DNA of 28,900 nucleotides from Clostridia bacterium (GCA_017501865.1 JAFVWD010000010.1:1-28900), one strand, 5' to 3'; positions 1-8,402 are shown, numbered from the stretch's first letter. The notes: generated by a model not told the origin, from the sequence alone. A program made the numbers and translations.

Positions 1-1200
1 GACGGTAAGCTTATTTACCGCGGAATAGATTTGAAAGATATAGTATCAGGTTGCAGAGGGGAAAATCGCTTTGGTTACGAAGAAGTTTCATATCTCCTCC
101 TTTTCGGTAGTCTGCCTACTAAAGAGCAACTTGAAAAATTTACAAGACTCCTTGCTGCGGCAAGAGAGCTTCCGGAAGATTTTATTGAGGATATGATTAT
201 AAAAGCTCCCTCACCTAATATTATGAATAAACTTGCACGTTCTGTACTTGCTCTTTATTCTTATGACGATAATCCGGATGATCTTTCCATAGAAAATGTT
301 TTGCGTCAGAGTTTACAGATTTTAGCTCAGCTTCCGACTATTATGTCTTATGCCTATCAGGTAAAAAGAAGACATTATTATAAAAAAAGTATGTACATTC
401 ATCCTTTGAAGGAAGAGCATACTACAGCTGAGTCAATTCTTTACACAACACGTTCAAACCGTTCATTTACTGACGAAGAAGCCAAGCTTCTTGATTTGTG
501 CCTTATTCTTCACGCAGAGCACGGTGGCGGTAATAACTCAGCTTTCGCGACAAGAGTTCTCTCTTCAAGCGGTACCGATACATATGCTGCACTTGCTGCC
601 GGCATTGGCTCACTTAAGGGTCCGCGTCACGGCGGTGCTAATATTAAAGTTGTTGAGATGCTCAGTCATCTGAAGCAGGATGTAAGTGATATTACTGACG
701 AAGGTCAGGTTGCTGATTTCCTGAAAAGAGTTATAAACAAAAAGGCCGGCGATGGTTCAGGTCTCATTTACGGTATGGGTCACGCAGTTTATACACTTTC
801 TGACCCGAGAGAAAAAATTCTCAAGGCAGAAGCTGAAAGCTTTGCTGAAAAAGCGGGTTACGGCGATGAATTTAAGGCTCTTTCCCTTATTGAGCGCCTT
901 ACTCCTGAAATTTTTGCAAAAGAAAAAGGCGATAATAAAAAAATCTGTGCTAATATTGACCTTTATTCAGGTCTCATTTACCAGATGCTCAGAATTCCTG
1001 AGGACCTTTATACACCACTTTTTGCTATTGCACGTGTGGCAGGTTGGTCTGCTCACCGCATTGAAGAGCTTATAGCAGGTAACAGAGTTATAAGACCTGC
1101 TTATAAGAGTGTTGCCGTTCCTACAGAGTATGTTCCTCTTAATGAAAGAGTTACAGATGAAAACGGCAGTTCAATTTATGTTCCGTTAGATGAAAGATAA
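1..1200 (+). CDS. Citrate synthase (5' end outside the window)
   Basis: Citrate synthase condenses acetyl-CoA and oxaloacetate to citrate in the cytoplasm. The reading frame is open from base 1 (DGKLIYRGIDLKDIV...), which is the conserved early 'GKLxYRG' stretch of the family, so the real start lies upstream and the TTG at 31 is not a start. 399 residues are visible. The three catalytic residues are present: His in EHGGGNNSAF (codon 520), His in GMGHAVY (codon 781) and Asp in NIDLYSG (codon 958). The C-terminal substrate-binding stretch (RVAGWSAHRIEE, then NRVIRP) is also intact. A methylcitrate synthase cannot be excluded from sequence alone. The next gene starts 32 bases downstream behind its own ribosome site and no terminator lies between them, so read-through is likely. 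Confidence 0.95.
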   Translation, partial: DGKLIYRGIDLKDIVSGCRGENRFGYEEVSYLLLFGSLPTKEQLEKFTRLLAAARELPEDFIEDMIIKAPSPNIMNKLARSVLALYSYDDNPDDLSIENVLRQSLQILAQLPTIMSYAYQVKRRHYYKKSMYIHPLKEEHTTAESILYTTRSNRSFTDEEAKLLDLCLILHAEHGGGNNSAFATRVLSSSGTDTYAALAAGIGSLKGPRHGGANIKVVEMLSHLKQDVSDITDEGQVADFLKRVINKKAGDGSGLIYGMGHAVYTLSDPREKILKAEAESFAEKAGYGDEFKALSLIERLTPEIFAKEKGDNKKICANIDLYSGLIYQMLRIPEDLYTPLFAIARVAGWSAHRIEELIAGNRVIRPAYKSVAVPTEYVPLNERVTDENGSSIYVPLDER

Positions 1201-1232
1201 ATTTAAACGATATTGACAGGAAGGATTATATT

Positions 1233-4200
1233 ATGAAGCGAATTAAGGGTGCTTATGAAGCAATTAAATTACGCTATTTATTGTTCATATTTGCCGTTGC
1301 AAGCCTTATTGTGCTCCCGTTGAGGGTTTATCAGCTTTTAGCATTGATTGATATTGAAACAGGATTTTATGTTCAGGACAGCGGAACAGTTATTTTGCTT
1401 TCGGCAATACTTATTCTGGTTGTCGGTGCGTTTATTGTTCTTTCTTTTATGAGTAAAGAGGTGCCGTCACCTAAGCTCCCCGAAGGTAAAAATGTTGTTC
1501 TCGGTGTAACCTCTGCAATATTGAGCTTTTCCTTTATATGGAATGTTTTCACAATTATTTTTGATATTGTTCCGCCACGAAGCTCAATGGTTATTTTTAC
1601 CGAGGTTCTTAAGTCAAATATTTCCGCATCCGGCGGTGCATTTATTGTATTCCAATTTGTTTTTGCAATTCTTGCTTTCGTTTATTTTGCCGTGTTTGCA
1701 CTTAGTCACCTTACAGGCCGTGCAACTTACAAGGAATACAAATTATTGGCTCTCACACCTTTGTGTTGGGCTATAACAAGACTTGTTTCAAAGCTTATGA
1801 GCGCTATAAGCTTTACAAGTGTTTCAGAATTGCTTTTTGAAATATTTATGCTCGTTTTCCTTATGCTGTTTTTCCTTACCTTCGCAAGAATTACTTCAGG
1901 TGTATTTACCGAAGACAGTATGTGGGGAATTTACGGCTACGGTCTTTCTGCGGCTATTTTTGCGGCACTCGTTACAATTCCGAGAATTGTTATGTTTGTT
2001 GTCGGCAGGGATCCTGTAAAAGGTAATGAATTCAGTTTTCCTGATTTTGCCTGCCTTATCTTTATAGTTTCTTACATTTTTGCTTCTTTGGGGGTGGGGT
2101 TCAGTCATACTCACACTCACAGCGATTACAGTAAGGCAATTACTTATGATGATGACGATGAAACAGAGATAATAGCTACAAGTACAAAAATGCCCGGTAA
2201 GACAGATTCTGTGCCGTTGTTTTCAAAAAAAGAAACTGTTTCAGAATATGTGAGCGATGATACGGGAGAGGATGAGGTTTACAGCTATAGTGATTTACCG
2301 AATTCTCTTGATAATGTAAGTGATTTCGAAGAGTCTCAGAATGACTTTTATACTGAAGCTGCAGAAAGTACAGAATCCTCTTACAGCAGTGACGCTTACG
2401 GCTATTCCCAACAGGAATCATATTCCTCTGAGAATACAGATGTTTATTCCGACAGTTCATCTGATATTTATTCAGGTGCAACTGATAGTTCAGTTTCATA
2501 TAATACAGACACAGCACTGGCTTATTATGAGCAACATACCCCTGTTGAACCTGTAGTTTTGCAGGAACCTGTTGCTGCAGAAGCTCCTGCTCAGCCTGTA
2601 AAACGAGGCAGAGGAAGACCAAGAAAAAATCCTCTTCCCGAAGCAGCTGCAACTCCTGTTGCAACAGCAACTACAGCAACTGCTACCGCAGCGGTATCTG
2701 CTGAAGCATCTTCAGAGCAACCTGTAAAACGAGGCAGAGGAAGACCGAGAAAAAATCCTCTTCCTGAAGAAACTGTAGCTCCTGCTACAACAACTACAGC
2801 AACAGCTGCTGTATCGGAAGCATCTGCTGAAGCATCTCCGGAGCAACCTGTAAAACGAGGCAGAGGAAGACCGAAAAAGGTTCTTACTCCTGAAGAAATA
2901 GCAGCTGCCGAGGCACTTGCGGCTGCAAAACAAGCCGAAAAAGAACGTAAGGCTGAAGAAAGACGCAAGGCTGAAGAGGCAAAACAGGCTGAACGCGAAA
3001 GAAAAGCAGAAGAAAGACGTTTGGCAGCAGAGGCTAAAAAGGCTGAGGCTGAAAGAAAGGCCGAGGAACGTCGTCTGGCAGCTGAGGCTAAAAAAGCAGA
3101 AATGGCACGTATTGCCGAAGAAAAACGTCTTGCAGCAGAGGCACGCAAGGCTGAATTAGCACGTATAGCTGAAGAGAAACGTCTTGCTGAAGAGGCTCGT
3201 AAAGCCGAAGAAGCGCGTATAGCTGAAGAAAAACGTAAAGCTGAAGAGGCTCGTAAAGCCGAAGAAGCGCGTATAGCAGAAGAAAAACGTAAAGCTGAAG
3301 AGGCTCGTAAAGCCGAAGAAGCACGTATAGCTGAAGAAAAGCGCAAGGCTGAAGAAGCACGTATCGCCGAGGAAAAACGTCTTGCCGAGTTAGCTCGTTT
3401 AGAGGAAGAAAGACGTTTAGCAGAGGAAAGACGTAAAGCCGAAGAGGCTCGTAAGGCTGAAGAAGCAAGATTAGCCGAAGAGGCAAGAAGAAAAGCTGAA
3501 GAGGAAAGAAGACGTGCAGAGGAAGCGAGAAGAGCTGAGCTTATAAGAAAAGCCGAGGAGGCTCGCAGAGCAGAAGAGGCAAGAATTGCAGAAGAGGCAA
3601 GGCGCTTAGAGGAAGCTCGTAAAGCTGAAGAGGCTCGTAAAGCTGAAGAAGCACGCAGACTCGAAGAAGCACGCAGACTTGAAGAGGCACGCAGACTTGA
3701 AGAGGCACGCAGACTCGAAGAGGCACGCAGACTTGAGGAAGCAAAGCGTAAAGCTGAGGAAGAAAGAAAACGTGCAGAAGAAGCTCGTCGCCTCGAGGAA
3801 GCAAGATTAGCCGAAGAAGCAAGAAGAAAAGTTGAAGAGGCAAAACGCAAGGCAGAGGAAGCTCGTCTTGCAGAGGAAGCACGTAAAGCGGAGATGGCAC
3901 GTAAGGCAGAGGAAGCTCGTAAATCCTCGAAGCCTGTTGTGAAATCTGCAATGGATGACCTTCTCGAAGCTCAGATTCCGATGAAGAGTCCTGACAGAAA
4001 GCCTGCTCCTCCTCCGATGGTATCATCCAAGAAAACGGCTAAACCGGTAATTGAGAGAGAAACCGAAATAATTCCTGAGCCGGTTGTTGAAAGAAAGCCT
4101 GTCCTTGAAAGCAGACCGATTGAAAGAAAACCTGCTGTTACAGCAAAGCCTGAGACGGTTGCTTATGCCTCTGATGATGAAGAATATGAAATTTATGAAG

Positions 4201-4535
4201 AGTATATCAAATTTGATGAAAGAGACGTTGAAGAAGAAATCGCTCCTGAGGATTTCGGCAGACTTTCATATGCAGATTTGTATGATGATACTGAAGAAGA
4301 CGATGATTTCGTATTCTCTGATTTGGAAGAAGAAAAGGAAGACGACGGAGAGTTTAATTACGGTGTTAAGGTTGTAAGAAAGAGAAAACGTTCTCAACAA
4401 AGATCTGTACAAGAAAAAGCACCTGTTCAGGAAATAGTTCTTACATCTGAAGATGACACTCCCGATTTTTCAGATATTGACGGTAAAGCAATGCTCTCAC
4501 TTGCAGAAATGAAAAAGAAAAAGAATAGATTTTAA
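1233..4535 (+). CDS. Large polytopic membrane protein with three AT-hooks and a long charged single-alpha-helix region
   Basis: I do not recognise a named family; the description is from visible features. The 1100 residues divide as follows. About eight hydrophobic membrane segments lie between residues 14 and 292. An acidic Ser/Tyr/Asp-rich linker covers about 300-455. Three copies of the AT-hook core KRGRGRP(R/K)K start at residues 457, 499 and 541, exactly 42 residues apart. Residues about 554-897 are an uninterrupted A/E/K/R run (AEEARKAEEARIAEEKRK type), typical of a stable single alpha helix. A Pro-rich then acidic tail follows, with a basic RKRKR patch before a lysine-rich end. A basic N-terminus and an even number of membrane segments would put hooks and helix in the cytoplasm. 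AT-hooks bind the minor groove of AT-rich DNA, so a membrane-DNA tether is my inference; TolA-like or coiled-coil scaffold roles are alternatives. The start has AGGAAGGA 7 bases upstream. Confidence 0.85.
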   Translation: MKRIKGAYEAIKLRYLLFIFAVASLIVLPLRVYQLLALIDIETGFYVQDSGTVILLSAILILVVGAFIVLSFMSKEVPSPKLPEGKNVVLGVTSAILSFSFIWNVFTIIFDIVPPRSSMVIFTEVLKSNISASGGAFIVFQFVFAILAFVYFAVFALSHLTGRATYKEYKLLALTPLCWAITRLVSKLMSAISFTSVSELLFEIFMLVFLMLFFLTFARITSGVFTEDSMWGIYGYGLSAAIFAALVTIPRIVMFVVGRDPVKGNEFSFPDFACLIFIVSYIFASLGVGFSHTHTHSDYSKAITYDDDDETEIIATSTKMPGKTDSVPLFSKKETVSEYVSDDTGEDEVYSYSDLPNSLDNVSDFEESQNDFYTEAAESTESSYSSDAYGYSQQESYSSENTDVYSDSSSDIYSGATDSSVSYNTDTALAYYEQHTPVEPVVLQEPVAAEAPAQPVKRGRGRPRKNPLPEAAATPVATATTATATAAVSAEASSEQPVKRGRGRPRKNPLPEETVAPATTTTATAAVSEASAEASPEQPVKRGRGRPKKVLTPEEIAAAEALAAAKQAEKERKAEERRKAEEAKQAERERKAEERRLAAEAKKAEAERKAEERRLAAEAKKAEMARIAEEKRLAAEARKAELARIAEEKRLAEEARKAEEARIAEEKRKAEEARKAEEARIAEEKRKAEEARKAEEARIAEEKRKAEEARIAEEKRLAELARLEEERRLAEERRKAEEARKAEEARLAEEARRKAEEERRRAEEARRAELIRKAEEARRAEEARIAEEARRLEEARKAEEARKAEEARRLEEARRLEEARRLEEARRLEEARRLEEAKRKAEEERKRAEEARRLEEARLAEEARRKVEEAKRKAEEARLAEEARKAEMARKAEEARKSSKPVVKSAMDDLLEAQIPMKSPDRKPAPPPMVSSKKTAKPVIERETEIIPEPVVERKPVLESRPIERKPAVTAKPETVAYASDDEEYEIYEEYIKFDERDVEEEIAPEDFGRLSYADLYDDTEEDDDFVFSDLEEEKEDDGEFNYGVKVVRKRKRSQQRSVQEKAPVQEIVLTSEDDTPDFSDIDGKAMLSLAEMKKKKNRF
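2601..2879 (+). repeat. Three AT-hook repeats, 126-bp period
   Basis: The hook-coding DNA begins at 2601, 2727 and 2853, an exact 126-bp (42-codon) spacing. The first two copies are almost identical at DNA level over the hook and the following Asn-Pro-Leu-Pro; the third ends in RPKKV instead of RPRKNP. The segments between hooks are Ala/Thr/Glu-rich and more divergent. This looks like recent in-frame duplication with selection on the hook itself. Confidence 0.85.
3186..3347 (+). repeat. Tandem 54-bp repeat (18 residues), three units, inside the charged helix
   Basis: Three near-identical 54-bp units start at 3186, 3240 and 3294; each encodes AEEARKAEEARIAEEKRK. Differences are mostly third-position changes. 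The 18-residue unit keeps the i to i+4 Glu-Lys/Arg pairing of single-alpha-helix domains, so the repeat lengthens the helix without changing its character. Confidence 0.85.
3654..3743 (+). repeat. Tandem 18-bp repeat (RRLEEA), five units
   Basis: Five consecutive 18-bp units starting at 3654 (CGCAGACTYGAAGARGCA type) encode RRLEEA or RLEEAR registers. The unit is one third of the 54-bp period found earlier in the same gene. It is a likely slippage-prone array, so allele length may vary between strains. Confidence 0.8.
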
Positions 4536-4554
4536 CGACGGAAAGAGGTAAACA

Positions 4555-5487
4555 ATGTTTTTCCAGAATATGTCGATGGCTGCACAACAAGTTGCTATTC
4601 TTTACCTAATAGTTGCGGTCGGTTTTTTAGCCGACCGCATTGGTATTTTTAAGCAAACAACTGCCAAAATGTCAAATGACTTGTTGTTTTATATTATTAC
4701 ACCTACAGTTATTGTGCAGTCCTTTTTAAATATGGAATTCAGCAAAGATACAATAATGTCTTTTCTGACAGCATTTTTATGTATGTTTGCTACACTTACG
4801 GTAGGAATTTTTCTTGTTATTCCTTTTTTCAGGAAGGACAAGGATAATTCATCAATATACAAATATGCGGTAAGCTACGGAAATATGGGATATATGGCAT
4901 TACCGCTGTGTCAGTCTTTGCTCGGAAGCGAAGGTGTATTTTATTGCTCTGCAGGTGTAGTTGCTTTTAATATACTTTCGTTTGTACACGGCATCTGGCT
5001 TATGAAAAAGGGGACCGAAAATGACGAGGGCTTTAAAATAAAGTCTATTGTTTTAAATCCGGGAGTTTTGTCTGTAGCTGTAGGCTTACCGTTGTTCATA
5101 CTCGGAGTGGAGCTGCCTCAGATGTTAAGCGGTGCAGTGACACACATAGCAAATCTTAACACACCACTTGCAATGATTTTCTTAGGTACTTATATTGCCA
5201 ATTCAGATCTTAAGGCAATGTTCAGGCAAAAGCAGAACTATCTTGTGGTATTACTCAAGCTCCTTGTTTTACCTACAATAATGTTCGTAATTTTTAAGCT
5301 TGTCGGTATTTCAGGGGTTCTCTTAACTGCTTGTATGATATCTGCCTCTGTACCGAGTGCTACAAATACAGTTATGTTTGCGGCAAAATACGGAAAGGAT
5401 ACAAGTGTAGCTTCAACTGTAGTGGCATTCTGTTCGCTTGTTTCAGTATTGACTATACCTGTTATGATTGCTTTAAGCCATGTTTGA
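4555..5487 (+). CDS. AEC-family (auxin efflux carrier-like) transporter
   Basis: A 310-residue integral membrane protein of the AEC/Mem_trans family, whose bacterial members move small organic acids such as malate, or amino acids. About ten hydrophobic segments are seen, starting with AILYLIVAVGFLADRIGIF. The family's two-half arrangement is visible: 'SYGNMGYMALPLCQSLLGSEG' type motif in the first half and 'LNTPLAMIFLGTYIA' plus 'SASVPSATNTVMFA' in the second. The start has GAAAGAGGT upstream. The stop overlaps the next gene's ATG by 8 bases, implying translational coupling. Substrate cannot be deduced. The citrate synthase two genes upstream makes an organic acid possible, but that is only context. 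Confidence 0.85.
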   Translation: MFFQNMSMAAQQVAILYLIVAVGFLADRIGIFKQTTAKMSNDLLFYIITPTVIVQSFLNMEFSKDTIMSFLTAFLCMFATLTVGIFLVIPFFRKDKDNSSIYKYAVSYGNMGYMALPLCQSLLGSEGVFYCSAGVVAFNILSFVHGIWLMKKGTENDEGFKIKSIVLNPGVLSVAVGLPLFILGVELPQMLSGAVTHIANLNTPLAMIFLGTYIANSDLKAMFRQKQNYLVVLLKLLVLPTIMFVIFKLVGISGVLLTACMISASVPSATNTVMFAAKYGKDTSVASTVVAFCSLVSVLTIPVMIALSHV

Positions 5488-6298
5488 TATTACAAAATTA
5501 CCGTTTTACGGTGAACTTCCGGTGGGGGTGTGCTCGTTTTCAGCCTTGGAGGATGAATTGTTTTCCTGCAGAGCTAAATCGCGTATTCCTGAAAATTCAC
5601 AAAGCGTGATTGTGTATCTGTTTCCGTATTATCTGGGTGATGATTATTATAAAAACTCTAATCTTTCCAAATATGCAGTGCCTGAAGATTATCACAGAAT
5701 ATGCGGTGAGTATTTAGAGAAAGCAGCCATTTTGTTAAGAGAAGAATTCAGTGGCTTTTCTTTTCAGTCCTTTTGCGATAATTCACCCATAAATGAGGTA
5801 AAGGCTGCAGCTTTAGCAGGCTTAGGTGTCAGAGGAGAAAACTCACTTCTTATAAACGATGAATACGGTAGCTTCTGTTTTATTGGTGAAATTGTTACTG
5901 ATATGAAAACAGATGTGAAAAACTGCGAGCTGAGGTATTGTCTGAAATGCGGTTTATGTAAAAGGGAATGCGTGAATAATGCAATATCTGAAGCGGGTAT
6001 AATAGAGGAGAAGTGTCTTTCTTCTATTACTCAGAAAAAAGGTGAGTTGAAGGAAGATGAGAAAGCTCTTATACTTAACTCAGGCTGTATATGGGGCTGT
6101 GATGCTTGTCAGAATATTTGCCCGATGAATAAAAATGTAAAGTGCTCACCTGTAAAGGAATTTTATGAAAATGTAAAGCCTCGTTATGAAGGTAAGGCAG
6201 ATTATAGTGAGGACAGAGCATTTTCCTGGCGGAAAAATGAGGTAATTGAAAGAAATCTTGAAATATTGTGTTGTAAAAAAGATAAAAATCAATTATAA
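5480..6298 (+). CDS. QueG-like double [4Fe-4S] cluster protein
   Basis: 272 residues resembling epoxyqueuosine reductase (QueG), which makes queuosine in tRNA using cobalamin and two iron-sulfur clusters. The QueG-like core is visible: YLFPYYLGDDYY, then CDNSPINEVKAAALAGLGVRG, which matches the VDSAPxxE-AxxAGLGWxGKN region with its Asp kept, and then YGSFCFIGEI. Both ferredoxin-type cysteine sets follow: CLKCGLCKREC and CIWGCDACQNICP. It is clearly shorter than typical QueG (about 310-380 residues) and lacks a C-terminal HEAT-like extension. It may therefore be a minimal QueG or a relative with another substrate. The ATG at 5480 overlaps the end of the transporter gene. Confidence 0.75.
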   Translation: MFDITKLPFYGELPVGVCSFSALEDELFSCRAKSRIPENSQSVIVYLFPYYLGDDYYKNSNLSKYAVPEDYHRICGEYLEKAAILLREEFSGFSFQSFCDNSPINEVKAAALAGLGVRGENSLLINDEYGSFCFIGEIVTDMKTDVKNCELRYCLKCGLCKRECVNNAISEAGIIEEKCLSSITQKKGELKEDEKALILNSGCIWGCDACQNICPMNKNVKCSPVKEFYENVKPRYEGKADYSEDRAFSWRKNEVIERNLEILCCKKDKNQL

Positions 6299-6328
6299 TT
6301 AAAATAATAAAACTACGGAGGTGCGTTT

Positions 6329-6655
6329 ATGAAACTCTTAATTGGTATCGTGAATAGCGATGATGCAAATGAACTTCTTAATGAAATGAATAAGCTGTCA
6401 TTTCAGGCAACCAAATTATCAACGTCCGGTGGATTTTTGAAAACAGGTAACGTAACATTTCTTGTTGGTGTGGAAGAAGAAAGGGTTGACGAACTTATTT
6501 CTGTATTTGAAAGCTGCTGTTCAAGGAGAACACAAATGGTGCCGACTGCACCACCGTTTATAGGTGAAGGCTTTTTGAGTGCCGCTCCTGTAGAAATAAC
6601 TATAGGCGGTGCAACAATCTTTATTTTAGATATTGAAAAATTTCTTAAATTATGA
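6329..6655 (+). CDS. darA: Cyclic-di-AMP receptor DarA (PstA/YaaQ)
   Basis: 108 residues matching the PII-like c-di-AMP receptor DarA almost end to end. The opening MKLLIGIVNSDDANELLNEM, the LSTSGGFLKTGNVTFLVGV stretch that forms the ligand loop, and the 'RRTQMVP' plus final 'EITIGGATIFILDIEKF' strand are characteristic. It is a small trimeric cytosolic sensor with no enzymatic residues; its downstream targets are not settled. In Bacillus the order is tmk-yaaQ-yaaR-holB-yaaT; here yaaQ, holB and yaaT are kept and yaaR is missing. A strong GGAGGTG sits 7 bases before the ATG. The stop overlaps the ATG of holB as ATGA. Confidence 0.93.
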   Translation: MKLLIGIVNSDDANELLNEMNKLSFQATKLSTSGGFLKTGNVTFLVGVEEERVDELISVFESCCSRRTQMVPTAPPFIGEGFLSAAPVEITIGGATIFILDIEKFLKL

Positions 6656-7521
6656 TGCTTGGTATTGATAATTTAAATGAACAGATGAAAAATGAATTGC
6701 AGAAAACGATTTCAGGCGGTAGACGTCCTCATGCAGTTCTGATTGACGGTGGTACCGAAAACGAACGTGAGGAAATGGCATACCTTTTAGCTAAGGTTTA
6801 TGTCTGTAACGATGATTCCTCCAACGAACCCTGCAATTCGTGCTCATCTTGCAGAAAAACTGATGAAAGAATTCATCCTGATATTATAAAGGTTACGAAG
6901 CCTGACGATAAAAAGTATTTTAAAAAGGATGATTTGAAAAAGGTTGTCGAAGAGGCTTACCAGACACCCAACGAAGCAAAAGTACGTGTTTTTATTCTTT
7001 CAGAGATGCAGTTAATGAAAATTGAAAGTCAGAATGTACTTCTGAAAATATTGGAAGAACCACCTGCATACACTGCTTTTATACTTACATCGGAAACAGC
7101 TAATTCTGTTATAGGAACAGTTCTTTCGAGGGTTTCAAGATTCAGAATTGGTGAAAAAAACGGTGAGCTCGGGTTTGATGAGAAGGCAGTGGAAATTGTA
7201 AGAAAAACTTCAGAAGCCATGCTTTCAAATTATGAATTTGATGTTATTTCTGCAACTGCCGCACTTGACGGAAATAAACAATTAACAGTAAATGTGCTGA
7301 ATCTTCTGGCGCTGTTTTTCAGAGATGCGGTTGCCGTAAAAAACGGCGGAAAGCCATTGGTTTCTGAATTAATCAGTGAAACAGAAAAAATTTCATATTC
7401 TTTTTCTACCGAGAAGCTTCTCGGGTTTTATGATAATATGAATGAGCTTATAAGATTAACTGAGGGTTACCCTAACTACACACTTTTATCAGCACAGATA
7501 TGCGCGAAATTAAAAACCTAA
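6652..7521 (+). CDS. holB: DNA polymerase III delta' subunit
   Basis: 289 residues of the clamp-loader delta' family, an AAA+ protein of the replication clamp loader. The P-loop position reads GGTENERE without a GKT, as expected for delta', which does not hydrolyse ATP. A four-cysteine zinc module follows (C-x8-C-x2-C-x2-C, ending SSCRKTDERIHPDI). After it come VRVFILSEMQLM and the hallmark LLKILEEPPAYTAFILTSE, then LSRVSRFRI. Two possible starts (ATG 6652 and 6655) are adjacent; the first gives an ATGA overlap with darA. Position between darA and ricT agrees with the Firmicutes cluster. Confidence 0.92.
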   Translation: MMLGIDNLNEQMKNELQKTISGGRRPHAVLIDGGTENEREEMAYLLAKVYVCNDDSSNEPCNSCSSCRKTDERIHPDIIKVTKPDDKKYFKKDDLKKVVEEAYQTPNEAKVRVFILSEMQLMKIESQNVLLKILEEPPAYTAFILTSETANSVIGTVLSRVSRFRIGEKNGELGFDEKAVEIVRKTSEAMLSNYEFDVISATAALDGNKQLTVNVLNLLALFFRDAVAVKNGGKPLVSELISETEKISYSFSTEKLLGFYDNMNELIRLTEGYPNYTLLSAQICAKLKT

Positions 7522-7538
7522 TGAATTGGAGATAAAAT

Positions 7539-8402
7539 ATGGCAGAAGTTGTCGGAGTTAAATTCAAAGAGGTCGGTAAGGTGTATTATTTCTCACCGGA
7601 CTCCAAGAGCTTTAAAAAAGGTGATATGGTAATTGTTGAAACTGCACGAGGTGTTGAGTGCGGCGAGATTGCTATGGAGAATAAAGAGGTTCCTGAAAGT
7701 GAGATTATGAGACCGTTAAAGTCAATAATCCGCCTTGCAGGAGAAGAAGATATTAAAATAACAAAGGCCAACAGAAAAAAAGAAAAAGAAGCATTTGAGG
7801 TTTGTGAGAAAAAGGCTCTCGAGCTGGGACTTGATATGAAGCTTGTTGATGTTGAGTGTACATTTGACGGCAGTAAAATTCTTTTCTACTTCACCTCAGA
7901 CGGCAGAGTTGATTTCAGAGAACTCGTTAAAAATCTTGCTTCAATTTTCAGAACAAGAATAGAAATGCGCCAGATTGGTGTCAGAGATGAATCTAAAATG
8001 CTCGGTGGATTAGGCATTTGCGGAAGACCCTTCTGTTGTTCTCAATATATGTCAGATTTCCATCCTGTTTCCATAAAAATGGCAAAGGAGCAGGGCTTGT
8101 CACTTAATCCTGCAAAAATAAGCGGTACTTGTGGCAGACTTATGTGTTGTCTTAAATATGAGCAGGAAACATATGAATATCTTTACAAAACAACACCTAA
8201 GGTAGGTGCCATTGTTGACACGAGAGAGGGTAAGGGTACAGTTGTCGAAACTAATATTCTTGCCGGTACCGTGAAGGTTCAGCTTGAACGTCGTCCTGAG
8301 GCTGCTCCCGGGGTTTATTCAAAGAAGGATGTAAAAATTCTTAAAGACGGAAAAATCCAAGTAGATAAGAGCGAATTGGAAGCGCTTAAGGGTATGGAAT
8401 AA
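7539..8402 (+). CDS. ricT: PSP1-domain protein RicT (YaaT)
   Basis: 287 residues of the PSP1/RicT family. In Bacillus, RicT joins RicA and RicF in an iron-sulfur-containing Y-complex that helps RNase Y mature transcripts and influences sporulation and competence. The family signature is clear: VGVKFKEVGKVYYF at the start, then LGGLGICGRPFCC and ISGTCGRLMCCLKYE, which carry the cysteines used for cluster binding. No terminator is seen after the stop; the ferredoxin promoter starts 28 bases later. The ATG at 7539 is preceded by TTGGAGA. Confidence 0.92.
   Translation: MAEVVGVKFKEVGKVYYFSPDSKSFKKGDMVIVETARGVECGEIAMENKEVPESEIMRPLKSIIRLAGEEDIKITKANRKKEKEAFEVCEKKALELGLDMKLVDVECTFDGSKILFYFTSDGRVDFRELVKNLASIFRTRIEMRQIGVRDESKMLGGLGICGRPFCCSQYMSDFHPVSIKMAKEQGLSLNPAKISGTCGRLMCCLKYEQETYEYLYKTTPKVGAIVDTREGKGTVVETNILAGTVKVQLERRPEAAPGVYSKKDVKILKDGKIQVDKSELEALKGME

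Noticed and set aside
3186..3347. CRISPR-like or mobile repeat (54-bp units)
   Set aside because: Tandem units without unique spacers, fully in frame within a coding region.
2591..3850. A 419-residue Ala/Ser/Arg-rich open frame on the minus strand
   Set aside because: It mirrors the GC-biased repeat codons of the charged helix on the + strand, has only low-complexity ASSALRASS content, and lacks a ribosome site; shadow frame.
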